A stretch of 57,102 nt of DNA from an uncultured Acidobacteriota bacterium (GCA_903916735.1 CAIWXX010000128.1:1-57102), one strand, 5' to 3'; shown: positions 17,091 to 25,331, counted from the stretch's first letter. Notes: generated by a model from the letters alone, not told the origin. Numbers and translations are program-made.

Positions 17091-17552
17091 CTATTTTGCC
17101 GGGCTTGATGGTGTCTCATCATTCGTGGCGGCGATGACAACGCCTGTGATAACAGCGGCCGTTCCACCGATCAAGAGAAGAAGACCCCCCTTCTTCGAAT
17201 GGCAAAGCGAAAAAGACAGAGTATCCTTTACGCCTGCCTTCAAGCTGATTGGATGGTTGAAGTTGCATTCCTTACCTTCAAACGTCAGACGGACAGCGTA
17301 CTCACCGGCTGGGAGCGATGCGATTGCATACTCACCAACAACATTCGAAGGTTGGCTGGCGAACTCCGCTCCACTGGACTGATTCCGCAGCTTCAGGACG
17401 GCGTTTTTGAGCGGAGTCTTGCCATCCGTGTTGTAGAGGATGCCACTCAGCGAGGCATTATCCGCCGCCATGACGAGGCCTGGCGAAACCACTGCCAGGT
17501 AAACGCTCACTAGGCTTAGAGCGACTACCTTAATTCTGAACTGTCGTAACAT
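17091..17552 (-). CDS. Exported protein with carboxypeptidase-regulatory-like domain and C-terminal membrane segment
   Basis: 153 residues. ATG 17552 is set by a perfect AGGAGG five bases upstream. Signal peptide (FRIKVVALSLVSVYLAVV..., cut near VMAA), then a carboxypeptidase-regulatory/CNA-B-like beta sandwich (LSGILYNTDGKTPLKNAVL, GEYAIASLPAGEYAVRL), then a Gly-rich hydrophobic segment GGLLLLIGGTAAVITGVVI and a short polar tail. It lies between the TPR gene and the barrel gene in the operon. The role is unknown; the end resembles a membrane tether. Confidence 0.65.
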   Translation of the reverse strand: MLRQFRIKVVALSLVSVYLAVVSPGLVMAADNASLSGILYNTDGKTPLKNAVLKLRNQSSGAEFASQPSNVVGEYAIASLPAGEYAVRLTFEGKECNFNHPISLKAGVKDTLSFSLCHSKKGGLLLLIGGTAAVITGVVIAATNDETPSSPAK

Positions 17553-17612
17553 CGGTCCTCCTTTTCTTAAAAGACGGTATCTGGCACACACTTGGTTAGT
17601 CTGGATTCCTTC

Positions 17613-18998
17613 CTATTTCGGGGTAGCTTTAGGCTCAAGAAATTGAGCGCACTTGGTGCAAAGGGCTCGCGCATCCTTATAATTCTGGTCCATATCGAGC
17701 ACGGCTCGGAACGCCACAGACGCCTCCTTGTACTTCTTTTGCTTGTAGTAAATAATACCTATTTCATACTTGACATTGGCGATAGCCGATTTGATTTTCT
17801 CACCCCGCCGAATCACATTCAGAGCCCGCTGTTCATCCCCTGCCCTTATCCACAGGTCGGCGGCACGCACGTAGAGATTGCCGTCTTCGGGCTGAATGGA
17901 GATGGCGGTTTCGATCGTCTTGGCAGCGTCTTCATGCTTCCCCATATCGGCATAGGAATTGCTCAGTGCCAAGAGAATTCGCAGTTCCTTTGGAGCGTAT
18001 CGCATCGCCTCCTTAAGCATCGACGCGCGTCTGGGAGGATGAACTTCATCCATCGCCTTCTGATAAAGCTCTGTTGCTTTTTTCCCCTGCGTACTCAGGT
18101 AGGCGCCGACTTCAGAGACGCGTGGGGCAAGATCTTTGTAGTTCGAGTTAATACGCGTCGCAGCATTGAAGGCTACCTGTGCTTCCGTCATGTCCTTCAA
18201 CTGCGTGTAGCTGATGCCCAGAAGATACCAGACCTCGATTTCATCCGGGATGAGTTTTGCCGCATTCACGAGACTCGTCGCGGCTTCCAGATGCCGGTTC
18301 TCAGCCATCTCCACTCGACCCAGCTCAAGGTAAGCTTTCCCGTTCTTGGGATCCACCTTGATGATGTTTCTCAGCGCATCGCGCGCATCTTTAAAATTTC
18401 GACGTGACATGTGAATTGCAGCGATGTCGAAGTAGTTATGGATGTTGGAAGGATCGGCCTTGATACGCTTCTTGAGTGAAGCGATCTCCAATTCTACATC
18501 CTCGGAGGGCAGGGATGGAGCACTCGGATTGAATGCGGCGCGGGGTGAGGAGGATGCTGCTTGCGTTCGGGTTGCGTCCTGAGCGGCCTTGAAGGCCCTC
18601 AGGACTTCCGGCGGGAATCGTGTCGCTGAGATCAGATTGGGGTCTTTCAAGCTGTTGACGAGTCCCACGTACTTACTCGACTGATCAGGAGCCTTCAGCT
18701 GGCAAAGTATGGCGGCCTCGTAGACGTAACATACCCCCAGCTTGGGTTCGTCGTCCAGCAAACCGAATGCAGCAATTCGCAGACACTCAGCAGCCTCAGC
18801 TAGCGATCCGCTGCGGTACAGCCCAAGACCCTCGTCCAGGAGTTTTAGATAGAAGGGATCAGGACCACCCTCTCCCTCCGCTCCCCGGGCCAACCCCTGC
18901 TGCAGTACCCAGCTGGCCATGGAGAGGAAAACGGGGAGGCTGGTTTTCCGAAGGAAGAAAAACATCCTCTTCGCCACCGTCCTGGATATGATCACCAT
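17613..18998 (-). CDS. Exported TPR-repeat protein (copy with long TPR C-terminus)
   Basis: About 461 residues from ATG 18998. Signal peptide RKTSLPVFLSMASWVLQQG cut near ARGA, an N-terminal helical domain of about 140 residues, then at least six TPR-type units (for example RRNFKDARDALRNIIKVDP, NRHLEAATSLVNAAKLIP, GKHEDAAKTIETAISIQP, KKYKEASVAFRAVLDMD). The first about 165 residues are nearly identical to the gene at 19295-20410; the two then diverge completely. The start is not certain: GGAA is only two bases upstream, and ATG 18965 is an alternative. It is probably a periplasmic scaffold of the export system. Confidence 0.75.
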   Translation of the reverse strand: MVIISRTVAKRMFFFLRKTSLPVFLSMASWVLQQGLARGAEGEGGPDPFYLKLLDEGLGLYRSGSLAEAAECLRIAAFGLLDDEPKLGVCYVYEAAILCQLKAPDQSSKYVGLVNSLKDPNLISATRFPPEVLRAFKAAQDATRTQAASSSPRAAFNPSAPSLPSEDVELEIASLKKRIKADPSNIHNYFDIAAIHMSRRNFKDARDALRNIIKVDPKNGKAYLELGRVEMAENRHLEAATSLVNAAKLIPDEIEVWYLLGISYTQLKDMTEAQVAFNAATRINSNYKDLAPRVSEVGAYLSTQGKKATELYQKAMDEVHPPRRASMLKEAMRYAPKELRILLALSNSYADMGKHEDAAKTIETAISIQPEDGNLYVRAADLWIRAGDEQRALNVIRRGEKIKSAIANVKYEIGIIYYKQKKYKEASVAFRAVLDMDQNYKDARALCTKCAQFLEPKATPK

Positions 18999-19209
18999 AG
19001 TTCCGCACAATGTTTGAGAAGTACAGAGAATGTCAACGAAACACGCTGCATCTTTGCCGCCCCTCGAACGCCACCGTAACAATTTTGCACAATACCTGAG
19101 AGACACAGTAAATGTCAATGAGAGCCATATCAGGCGCCGATCCGCTGGACGTAGGCCTCGTCGATTTCCAGCTCCACGGCACACTACTGATGAGCGTGAC
19201 CCGTAGTAC
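18501..19209. repeat. Duplicated segment, copy 1 (about 710 bp, without R1)
   Basis: It matches 19910-20835 at a constant offset of 1412 bp from 18531 to 19126 with no net indel. At 19126 the offset jumps to 1628 because the other copy carries 216 extra bases. It covers the first about 500 bp of the TPR gene, the upstream spacer and the last 80 bp of the NusG-like gene. Confidence 0.9.
19130..19209 (-). pseudogene. 3'-end fossil of the NusG-like gene
   Basis: It matches the last about 80 bp (LVLRVTLISS...AYVQRIGA, stop) of the gene at 20758-21312, with two extra bases near 19182 that break the frame. It is a by-product of the segmental duplication, not a gene. Confidence 0.85.
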
Positions 19210-19294
19210 TAATTGTCCGATTGCCAAGTGTGAATTGGTGCTACCCCATATTCCAGATGCAGTAGTCAGCCGGAGAGAATCTTGTGAACTGAAA

Positions 19295-20410
19295 TTATCG
19301 TACAGAGTGTTCTATGATTCTTGTAACGATGTCATTGTCCATAATCAGATAAAATGGAGTTTCACCGTTTTTGCTTCCTCGGCGAGACTCGATCCGCTTT
19401 TTGTACTCATCGCAATTCATTGTCAGCATGGATTTTTTATCCGGATTCGCATCATCATTCAACGTAAAAAACGCATCAACCGCCAATTCAAAAGTCCTGA
19501 TCTTTGGATTCACATTCTTGATATAGACGCCGTTTTTCGGACGGCAGCCATGCGGATCAGCGGGATCGCCCCATTTTTCGCAAGCGCCGTCCTTTCTCAT
19601 TTGATTGGTCGCCTCATCTCCCGTGAAAAGCTGGATGTAATCGGCGTCAACATAATTCTTCCCATCCCGCTCAAAAATTTTGGTGATGAAGCCTATGGGG
19701 GTATCCCTTGTTATTGTTATCTGGGGAGTATTTGCCGTTTCGAGCTTATCCTTTTCGGCAACGGAGTCACCGGTGTTGGTGGAGCCGACCGCCTGAGAGA
19801 GAGATTCATCATTGCGCGGTTTCTCGGCGACTCGCTGATCGGCTGGACCTGGCATTGGAATGGTTCCGATCTTCTGGAAGGCTTCCGTTTTACCGGCCCC
19901 CTTTGCAACCTCGGCGGGCGGGAAGAATGGAGCAATCGGATTGAATGCGGCGCGGGGTGAGGAGGATGCTGCTTGGGGCCGGGTTGCGTCCTGAGCGGCC
20001 TTGAAGGCCCTCAGGACTTCCGGCGGGAATCGTGTCGCTGAGATCAGATCGGGGTCTTTCAAGCTGTCGACGAGTCCCACGTACTTCCTCGACTGATCAG
20101 GAGCCTTCATCTGGCAAAGTATGGCGGCCTCATAGACGTAGCATACCCCCAGCTTGGGTTCGTCGTCGAGCAAACCGAATGCAGCGATTCGCAGACATTC
20201 AGCAGCCTCAGCTAGCGATCCGCTGCGGTACAGCCCAAGACCCTCGTCCAGGAGTTTTAGATAGAAGGGATCAGGACCACCCTCTTCCTCCGCCCCCCGG
20301 GCCAACCCCTGCTGCAGCGCCAGGCAGGCCATGGAGAGGAAAACGGGAAGGCTTGTTTTCCGAAGGAAGAGAAACATCCTCTTCGCCACCGTCCTGGATA
20401 TGATCACCAT
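19295..20410 (-). CDS. Exported protein sharing the TPR-gene N-terminus, with a different C-terminal domain
   Basis: About 371 residues from ATG 20410. The signal peptide and helical N-terminal domain (about 1-165) are near-identical to those of the 17613-18998 gene. A Pro/Ala/Lys linker follows. The C-terminal domain of about 135 residues begins TPQITITRDTPIGFITKIFE and contains YVDADYIQLFTGDEA, GVYIKNVNPKIRTFEL and TPFYLIMDNDIVTRIIEH. This last type occurs in exported proteins of several phyla; I do not know its function. It lies directly downstream of the NusG-like gene and its R1 insertion. Confidence 0.7.
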   Translation of the reverse strand: MVIISRTVAKRMFLFLRKTSLPVFLSMACLALQQGLARGAEEEGGPDPFYLKLLDEGLGLYRSGSLAEAAECLRIAAFGLLDDEPKLGVCYVYEAAILCQMKAPDQSRKYVGLVDSLKDPDLISATRFPPEVLRAFKAAQDATRPQAASSSPRAAFNPIAPFFPPAEVAKGAGKTEAFQKIGTIPMPGPADQRVAEKPRNDESLSQAVGSTNTGDSVAEKDKLETANTPQITITRDTPIGFITKIFERDGKNYVDADYIQLFTGDEATNQMRKDGACEKWGDPADPHGCRPKNGVYIKNVNPKIRTFELAVDAFFTLNDDANPDKKSMLTMNCDEYKKRIESRRGSKNGETPFYLIMDNDIVTRIIEHSVR

Positions 20411-20835
20411 AGTTCCGCACAATGTTTGAGAAGTACAGAGAATGTCAACGAAACACATTTCACCTTTGCCGCCCCCGGAACATCACCGCAACAGTTTTAC
20501 ACAATATCTGACAGACACAGCAAATGTCAATGAGAGCCCGAAATCCGCGGATAATGAACGGCGGCAAGCCATCAGATAGTCTCGATAGACCAGGCATGAT
20601 GGCTCGGCAGGAGCCTCGCCCTCCCAAACCACCGATCAGGGGAATGCTTGATATATGGAGGGGACGGCTCGGCATCCTCGCGAGCCGTGTCGCAGAGGCT
20701 CCAAAGCCATTTTGTCGCAATATGCGTGTGCTTACTCGCGGATAGGGGAGAGCCATATCAGGCGCCGATCCGCTGGACGTAGGCCTCGTCTATTTCCAGC
20801 TCCACGCCACTACTGATGAGTGTGACCCGTAGTAC
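19910..20835. repeat. Duplicated segment, copy 2 (contains the R1 insertion)
   Basis: Partner of 18501-19209. Without the 216 bases made of R1 plus one target copy, its length equals that of copy 1 within 1-3 bases. The two direct repeats are separated by about 700 bp of unique sequence (19210-19909). Confidence 0.9.
20539..20747. mobile_element. R1 element, 209 bp, MITE-like, flanked by 7-bp target duplication GAGAGCC
   Basis: The left flank GAGAGCC (20532-20538) is repeated as the right flank (20748-20754). The paralogous site at 19120-19126 has GAGAGCC once with no element between. The ends are imperfect inverted repeats: CGAAATCCGCGGATAA on the left, and TTACTCGCGGATAGGG on the right, whose complement also reads ATCCGCG at the same distance from the end. 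Inside is a perfect 8-bp stem ACGGCTCG/CGAGCCGT (20664-20688) and GGCTC/GAGCC near 20601. There is no open frame, so it must move with the help of a transposase made elsewhere. It separates the NusG-like gene from the rest of its operon. Confidence 0.85.
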
Positions 20836-21312
20836 CAGACGAGATCCGGTTTTTCTCCGGACAAACGTTCCGCGGACCCCCTTCAGCGGTCCCGCGCACA
20901 CGCAGACAGGGGTCCCGGGCTCGTGAACAGCCTGGCAGTAGAGAACCGGCGCAGACTGCAAGGCAATAGCCAGGCTGGTCAGCTCTTCCCTGAGCTGTTC
21001 CTGATTCGACGTGTAGAGAATGCTGGCCACCTTGTTCGATTCCAGCACCTTCGCTTTGATGACAGCGCATGCATCAAAAAATAAATAGCCTGGAAAGAGC
21101 GGTATCTCTGACTCACGAACATGCCGCCCATATACACGACGATTGCGGATCAGAGGCAGGTAGGTATCCACCTTCAGGTGGCCTAGGTACTTGACCAGGG
21201 CTTTCTCCGCGCGGGACCTGGTCCGCGCCACCGCCCACTCCCCGACGCGTGGAATTGGCGCTTTCTCCAAGTAAAGCGCGTCGATCTTGCCTGGAGTGTC
21301 GTCCTTGCTCAT
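20758..21312 (-). CDS. NusG-paralogue transcription antiterminator (RfaH/UpxY/LoaP type), head of polysaccharide operon
   Basis: 184 residues. NGN domain: GEWAVARTRSRAEKALVKYL (about 24-43), LPLIRNRRVYGRHVRESEIP and LFPGYLFF. C-terminal KOW motif: GPLKGVRGTFVRRKTGS (about 144-160). Specialised NusG paralogues of this kind bind RNA polymerase at the start of long polysaccharide operons and suppress termination. It is the first minus-strand gene of an approximately 11.8-kb co-directional series ending at 9494, so it probably acts on its own operon. There is no good Shine-Dalgarno before ATG 21312 (TCTCCT precedes it). Its last 80 bp are duplicated at 19130-19209. Confidence 0.85.
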   Translation of the reverse strand: MSKDDTPGKIDALYLEKAPIPRVGEWAVARTRSRAEKALVKYLGHLKVDTYLPLIRNRRVYGRHVRESEIPLFPGYLFFDACAVIKAKVLESNKVASILYTSNQEQLREELTSLAIALQSAPVLYCQAVHEPGTPVCVCAGPLKGVRGTFVRRKTGSRLVLRVTLISSGVELEIDEAYVQRIGA

Positions 21313-21407
21313 AGGAGATTTATGAACCCTGAACCTTAAACACCATTGTGGCTACAAAACCATACCAGAAGACATGGTCGTGTGTAAATACTCGTACTCC
21401 CACTCAC

Positions 21408-21437
21408 AATCCGCGATTAGGACTCGCGGATTCCGGG
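21408..21437. repeat. Possible end-only remnant of R1 (AATCCGCG...CGCGGATT)
   Basis: A perfect 8-bp inverted repeat, AATCCGCG/CGCGGATT, with a 9-base spacer, followed by CCGGG. The left half resembles the R1 left end and ACTCGCGGAT equals the R1 right end, as if only the two tips remained. It lies in the leader of the NusG-like gene, about 95 bases before its start, so it could also act as a leader hairpin. Confidence 0.4.
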
Positions 21438-21450
21438 TTCAATTAGTGTC

Positions 21451-21620
21451 TTGATTCTCGATCGTGGATTTCTCGACGGCGAGCAGATCGGATGCCTCAA
21501 GACAGACGACACCATCCCAGATGTCAGCATTCTCACTGCACCAACCCGACAACCACTGAATCCACGCAATCAGTTCGCCAACTCAAGCGGACGCACTTCA
21601 GGTGCCAATGCCTTCCCAAC
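21451..21620 (+). pseudogene. Possible DDE-transposase remnant
   Basis: The frame from 21451 reads ILDRGFLDGEQIGCLKTDD, similar to the DRGFxDGxxxxxL motif near the second catalytic Asp of some IS4/IS1634-like transposases. It loses similarity within 25 residues and stops by 21708. There are no terminal repeats. Weak call. The remaining 160 bases to the next gene hold nothing else I recognise. Confidence 0.3.
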
Positions 21621-21752
21621 AGAGCAAACGCGCAACGCTGTCTGGCCAACCCCACTTCGGCAACGGTTTCATCTGCTCAGACATGGCGCAAGGTCCCGGT
21701 GTGTCTGAATCGCAGGCTGAGCGAGCCAAAGAACATGACTTTCATGAACTCA

Positions 21753-21761
21753 TGATACAAT
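21753..21761 (+). promoter_or_regulatory. Extended -10 (TGaTACAAT)
   Basis: TG-A-TACAAT 23 bases before ATG 21784, with GGGAGG at 21775-21780 between. It gives a short leader of about 16 bases. Confidence 0.45.
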
Positions 21762-21783
21762 GTCTTTATTATTTGGGAGGCTG

Positions 21784-22176
21784 ATGGAGATGCAAGTTGA
21801 GATGATACGTCAAGCGTTGGCCCCGCATATTCAATTTGTGGGTGAATACGCAATTATTGAGAAGCCGCGGGGAGACCTTGATACCAACCGGTGTTTGCAG
21901 GACATCGAATCGTATGGGATCACGAGCCATCAGCGATTGATGGAGCGGCTCTTTGTCTGCCGCCAGGGAAACGTCCTCGAACTGGAATCGAAACGACGGG
22001 TCATCCGCCGGAAAAGCTATGGAACGGATGAGAATCGAGATGAAGCCGGGGAGCCGATAGGAAAGCTGCTCAACGGCACGGAAGACTGGGTTGCCGTTGT
22101 CAGCTCAGCCTACGTCACTCAGCCGAAAGGTCCTCATGGCACCGAGAAAAAGGTAGAGTTTTATTCGGCTCACTGA
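21784..22176 (+). CDS. Hypothetical protein, 130 residues
   Basis: ATG 21784 is preceded at three bases by GGGAGG and by an extended -10 box, so it looks like a real expressed gene. The protein is soluble, with no signal peptide or membrane segment. It contains IQFVGEYAIIEKPRGDLDT, SHQRLMERLFVCRQGNVL and KRRVIRRKSYG; the last 40 residues include GTEDWVAVVSSAYVTQP. I do not recognise the family. It converges on the next minus-strand gene with a 7-bp overlap. Confidence 0.45.
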   Translation: MEMQVEMIRQALAPHIQFVGEYAIIEKPRGDLDTNRCLQDIESYGITSHQRLMERLFVCRQGNVLELESKRRVIRRKSYGTDENRDEAGEPIGKLLNGTEDWVAVVSSAYVTQPKGPHGTEKKVEFYSAH

Positions 22177-23069
22177 TCCGCTTCCGGCTTTCGATATTTC
22201 TGTCGAGTCGACATCAGCGAGGCCTTGATGCCCGCTGCCAGCAGAGGCAGCATGATCTCGTGATGGCCGATGATGTTGAATGAATTCCCCTTGTCCAGGT
22301 GCGGACGAAGCAGAACGTTCTCCATGGGGCGATAGTGCGTGATGAAGTCCATGTTCACGCTGGTCATATCGGCGAGTGTGACGCCGCGATTGCGAGCCAG
22401 TGAAACGGCTTTCAGAAAAATTTCGGGCATAATCACCGACGATCCGATATTGAAGAAGATCCCGCCGCCATCGAGTTTTTGAATTTCCTGAGCGATGATG
22501 TGAAAATCCCGAAGTGAACCTTCTCCGATTGCAGCGCCGCTGGCGTTCGGATGCATATGAATCACATCGCAGCCGATGGCCACATGGACGGTTACCGGGA
22601 TTGAGGCAGCCCGAGCTGCTGCCAGGAGGCTATACTTCTTGTGAGGGTAATCGGCTGCATGGATGTGGTCGGCGAAGGCCTTGCCGAGACCTGTCGACGA
22701 ACCGATGCATCGGCGGGCAATGTCATTGAGAATGCGGCCGGTTTCCATCGTCACTCCGAAGGTGCCGTCCTTAATCCCATCTTCAACCCATTCGGATGTT
22801 GCTCCACCATAGGCAATTTCGAAATCATGAATAACCCCGGCCCCGTTCATCGCCAGAGCTGTGACGATTCCATTTTCAATGAGGTCCCGGATGACGGGCT
22901 GAAGGCCGCACTTGATGACATGCGCTCCCATGGCGAAGATGACGGGTCTTTTTCTCTGATGCGCTCGAACAACTCGCCGGATGATTTCACGCAATTCGTC
23001 GGCCTTCTGAACATGCGGCAGAGAATCCACGAACTCTGGAATTGTGAATTTCCTGACAGGCCTCCCCAT
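22170..23069 (-). CDS. Deoxyhypusine-synthase-like Rossmann-fold protein, substrate unknown
   Basis: About 299 residues from ATG 23069 (MGRPVRKFTIPEF). The frame is open upstream to 23192 but that part looks non-coding. Signature stretches: GAHVIKCGLQPVIRDLIENG, AMNGAGVIHDFEIAYGG, TSEWVEDGIKDGTFGVTME, HVAIGCDVIHMHPNASGAA and a Gly-rich GGGIFFNIGSSVIMPEI. Bacterial proteins of this type are sometimes annotated in the deoxyhypusine synthase family, but I do not see the C-terminal catalytic Lys motif, so the reaction is probably different. It follows gmhA in the same direction with a 230-bp gap, or about 106 bp from the longer frame. Confidence 0.5.
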   Translation of the reverse strand: MGRPVRKFTIPEFVDSLPHVQKADELREIIRRVVRAHQRKRPVIFAMGAHVIKCGLQPVIRDLIENGIVTALAMNGAGVIHDFEIAYGGATSEWVEDGIKDGTFGVTMETGRILNDIARRCIGSSTGLGKAFADHIHAADYPHKKYSLLAAARAASIPVTVHVAIGCDVIHMHPNASGAAIGEGSLRDFHIIAQEIQKLDGGGIFFNIGSSVIMPEIFLKAVSLARNRGVTLADMTSVNMDFITHYRPMENVLLRPHLDKGNSFNIIGHHEIMLPLLAAGIKASLMSTRQKYRKPEADQ

Positions 23070-23298
23070 GGCCTTCACAGAAAATTTAAACTTCCTCCGA
23101 GCATAGGGGATGGTATGAAGAGGCCGTTTCGATCCATCTTTTATTGGGGTTTTCACTGTGACCGTACTCCCGCATGACGATGACGTCAGCAATTAACTTC
23201 CAACCGAAATTTAGTCCTGGTCCATTTAGCCCCGCCTTGGTTCGGACGTGGCTCCTCTGCTAATGTTCATCTCTTCTTTTGTTGAATTTGTTCGTTCG

Positions 23299-23874
23299 TT
23301 AGAATCCGGCTTCAACCATCTCGGCGACCAGATGCCCGACGAGGAGATGCATCTCCTGGATTCGTGGCGTGGATATTGAATTGATACGAATCTCAATATC
23401 GGAACATTTGGCTAATTCACCACCGCTCCGGCCGGTCAGCCCGATCGTCAGGATCCTCAGGGATCGCGCGACGTTGAAAGCGGCGCGGACATTTGGGGAG
23501 TTGCCGCTTGTGGAAAGTCCGATAGCGACGTCGCCAGGTTTTCCCAGGGCCTCAATCTGCCTCGAAAAAATGGTTTCAAATCCTATGTCATTGGCGACGG
23601 ATGTCAGTATGGATTGATCTGTCGTGAGCGCCATTGCGGGGAGGGCCACTCTGTCTTTCAGAAACCGGTTGACGAATTCGGCCGCAATATGCTGGGCCTG
23701 GGAACTCGACCCGCCATTACCAAACAACATCACCTTCCCGCCTTTGCGGATTGATGCTTCGATGCGTTGAGCCGCATCGATAATGAGTGAATGGAGCGAA
23801 TCGAATGAATGGAGTAATCCATCGAGTTCACTGACAGCGCGTTCAATCCGTTCGATTTCATTGCTGTTCATCAT
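23299..23874 (-). CDS. gmhA: GmhA-like phosphoheptose isomerase (SIS domain)
   Basis: 191 residues. ATG 23874 follows GAGGAA and overlaps the symporter stop (23871), so translation is coupled. The SIS domain shows GKVMLFGNGGSSSQAQHIA (about 45-63), FVNRFLKDR, ALTTDQSILTSVAND, GLSTSGNSPNV and the C-terminal IQEMHLLVGHLVAEMVE with the expected Glu and His. It converts sedoheptulose 7-phosphate to D-glycero-D-manno-heptose 7-phosphate, the first step of ADP-heptose synthesis for LPS core or other heptose glycans. No other heptose genes are in the window. Confidence 0.88.
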   Translation of the reverse strand: MMNSNEIERIERAVSELDGLLHSFDSLHSLIIDAAQRIEASIRKGGKVMLFGNGGSSSQAQHIAAEFVNRFLKDRVALPAMALTTDQSILTSVANDIGFETIFSRQIEALGKPGDVAIGLSTSGNSPNVRAAFNVARSLRILTIGLTGRSGGELAKCSDIEIRINSISTPRIQEMHLLVGHLVAEMVEAGF

Positions 23875-25331
23875 GATTCCTCTTTTGCGTCTTTCTTTCT
23901 GATGAGCCTCTCCATCCAACTGACGAGAATAGCCATGATCGTTGCCAGCAGGAAGGCCGGCACCAATTCATAAATCAGGCGATCGGAGAGCCCGGTTAGT
24001 TTCCACACGACGGTGACGATGAAGCCTGTTAACATCCCGGCCAGCGCGCCGTAGCGCGTGAGCAGATTTGTCCACAGGGAGAGTAGGAGGACAGGGCCGA
24101 AGGCGGCGCCAAGGCCCGACCATGCAAACAGCACGAACCAAAAAACAACCCTTACATCCTGTGCGGCGATCACGATGGCGGCTGAGCCGAGGAGGAAAAC
24201 CGCGAGACGCCCAGCGAACACCGATGCCCGCCCGGATCGTGCTAGCCCAAAGACTTTTTCGAAGAGATCACGACTGACGGCAGAGGCCGCGACCAGCAAC
24301 TGCGAAGAGACTGTCGACATGATTGCGGAGAGGATCGCTGCAAGCATGATCCCAGCCAGCAGAGGATGCAGCATCTGACGCGACAGCAGCGGGAAGAGCT
24401 GCTCGGGATCTCCCGGCGGGTGCATGAGAGAAGGCATAAGGACGCGGCCGGCGAGCCCGAGCAGGCCGGCGCCATAGAATACAAGCACGCCCCAGACCAT
24501 GGCGATCACCTGCGTCTGACGGACTTTTTCATCGCCGGATGCGGCCATGTACCGGGTCAGAACATGAGGTTGACCCGGATACCCCAATCCGATTCCAACA
24601 AGGCCGACGAGAAAACCGAAAAGAACGAAGCCGACGCGGCCGCCTGTAATCGTCACAAGGTTCGGGTCGATCGCGCCAAGCTGCTGCAGCATATGCGAGT
24701 ACCCGCCGACTTTGGCCATTATGAGCAGTGGCATAAATACCAGAGCGAACACCATCACCATGCCCTGAAAAAAATCGGTCCAGCTGACGGCTCGAAACCC
24801 ACCCATCAGTGTATAAATGACGATGATGACACCGCCGGCGCAGATGCCCTGAAGATAGGTGACACCCAGAATCGCTTGCATGGCTTTTCCGGTGGCTGTC
24901 ATCTGAGCAGCAACATATCCGCTCAATGAGATGAGGATGATTATAATCCCCACGATGCGTAAGAGATGCCCTCTGTCTCCGAAACGATCGGCGATGAAAT
25001 CAGGGATCGTGAGAGAGCCGCGCTTTTCGGATTCACGCCTGAGTCGAGGAGCGAGGCAGTAGAGGTTGATCCAGTAGCCCATCAGGCAGCCGGGTGCATA
25101 CCAGAGCGCCGAGACGCCGAATTGATACACCATCCCGACGGCTCCGAGAACCACCCAGCCGCTCTCCGATGCAGCCGTCGATGAAATGGCTGTGACCCAT
25201 GAGCCAAGCGATCTGCCGGCCAGAAAAAAATCCTCCGGCGATTTGATGAGTCGGCCGGCAGCGAAGCCGATGGCCAGAAGAATTCCCATGTAAATAATGA
25301 CGATCAGCAGGATCAGAAAGTCACCGCTCAT
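23871..25331 (-). CDS. Sodium:solute symporter (SSS family)
   Basis: 486 residues with about 13 membrane helices. SSS signatures: FFLAGRSLGSWVTAISSTAA (about 34-53) and GYPGQPHVLTRYMAA (about 258-272), the latter typical of PutP-like proteins. The substrate is not predictable from sequence. The start ATG 25331 overlaps the end of a 34-residue membrane peptide gene by 11 bases, and the 3' end overlaps gmhA, so all three are probably one transcript. Confidence 0.88.
   Translation of the reverse strand: MSGDFLILLIVIIYMGILLAIGFAAGRLIKSPEDFFLAGRSLGSWVTAISSTAASESGWVVLGAVGMVYQFGVSALWYAPGCLMGYWINLYCLAPRLRRESEKRGSLTIPDFIADRFGDRGHLLRIVGIIIILISLSGYVAAQMTATGKAMQAILGVTYLQGICAGGVIIVIYTLMGGFRAVSWTDFFQGMVMVFALVFMPLLIMAKVGGYSHMLQQLGAIDPNLVTITGGRVGFVLFGFLVGLVGIGLGYPGQPHVLTRYMAASGDEKVRQTQVIAMVWGVLVFYGAGLLGLAGRVLMPSLMHPPGDPEQLFPLLSRQMLHPLLAGIMLAAILSAIMSTVSSQLLVAASAVSRDLFEKVFGLARSGRASVFAGRLAVFLLGSAAIVIAAQDVRVVFWFVLFAWSGLGAAFGPVLLLSLWTNLLTRYGALAGMLTGFIVTVVWKLTGLSDRLIYELVPAFLLATIMAILVSWMERLIRKKDAKEES

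Noticed and set aside
17592-18407. 271-codon plus-strand open frame
   Set aside because: It is antisense to the TPR gene; its translation has no family features and the opposite strand has clear repeats.
19112-19960. 282-codon plus-strand open frame
   Set aside because: It is antisense to a gene with signal peptide and domains, and it starts in the duplicated nusG fossil.
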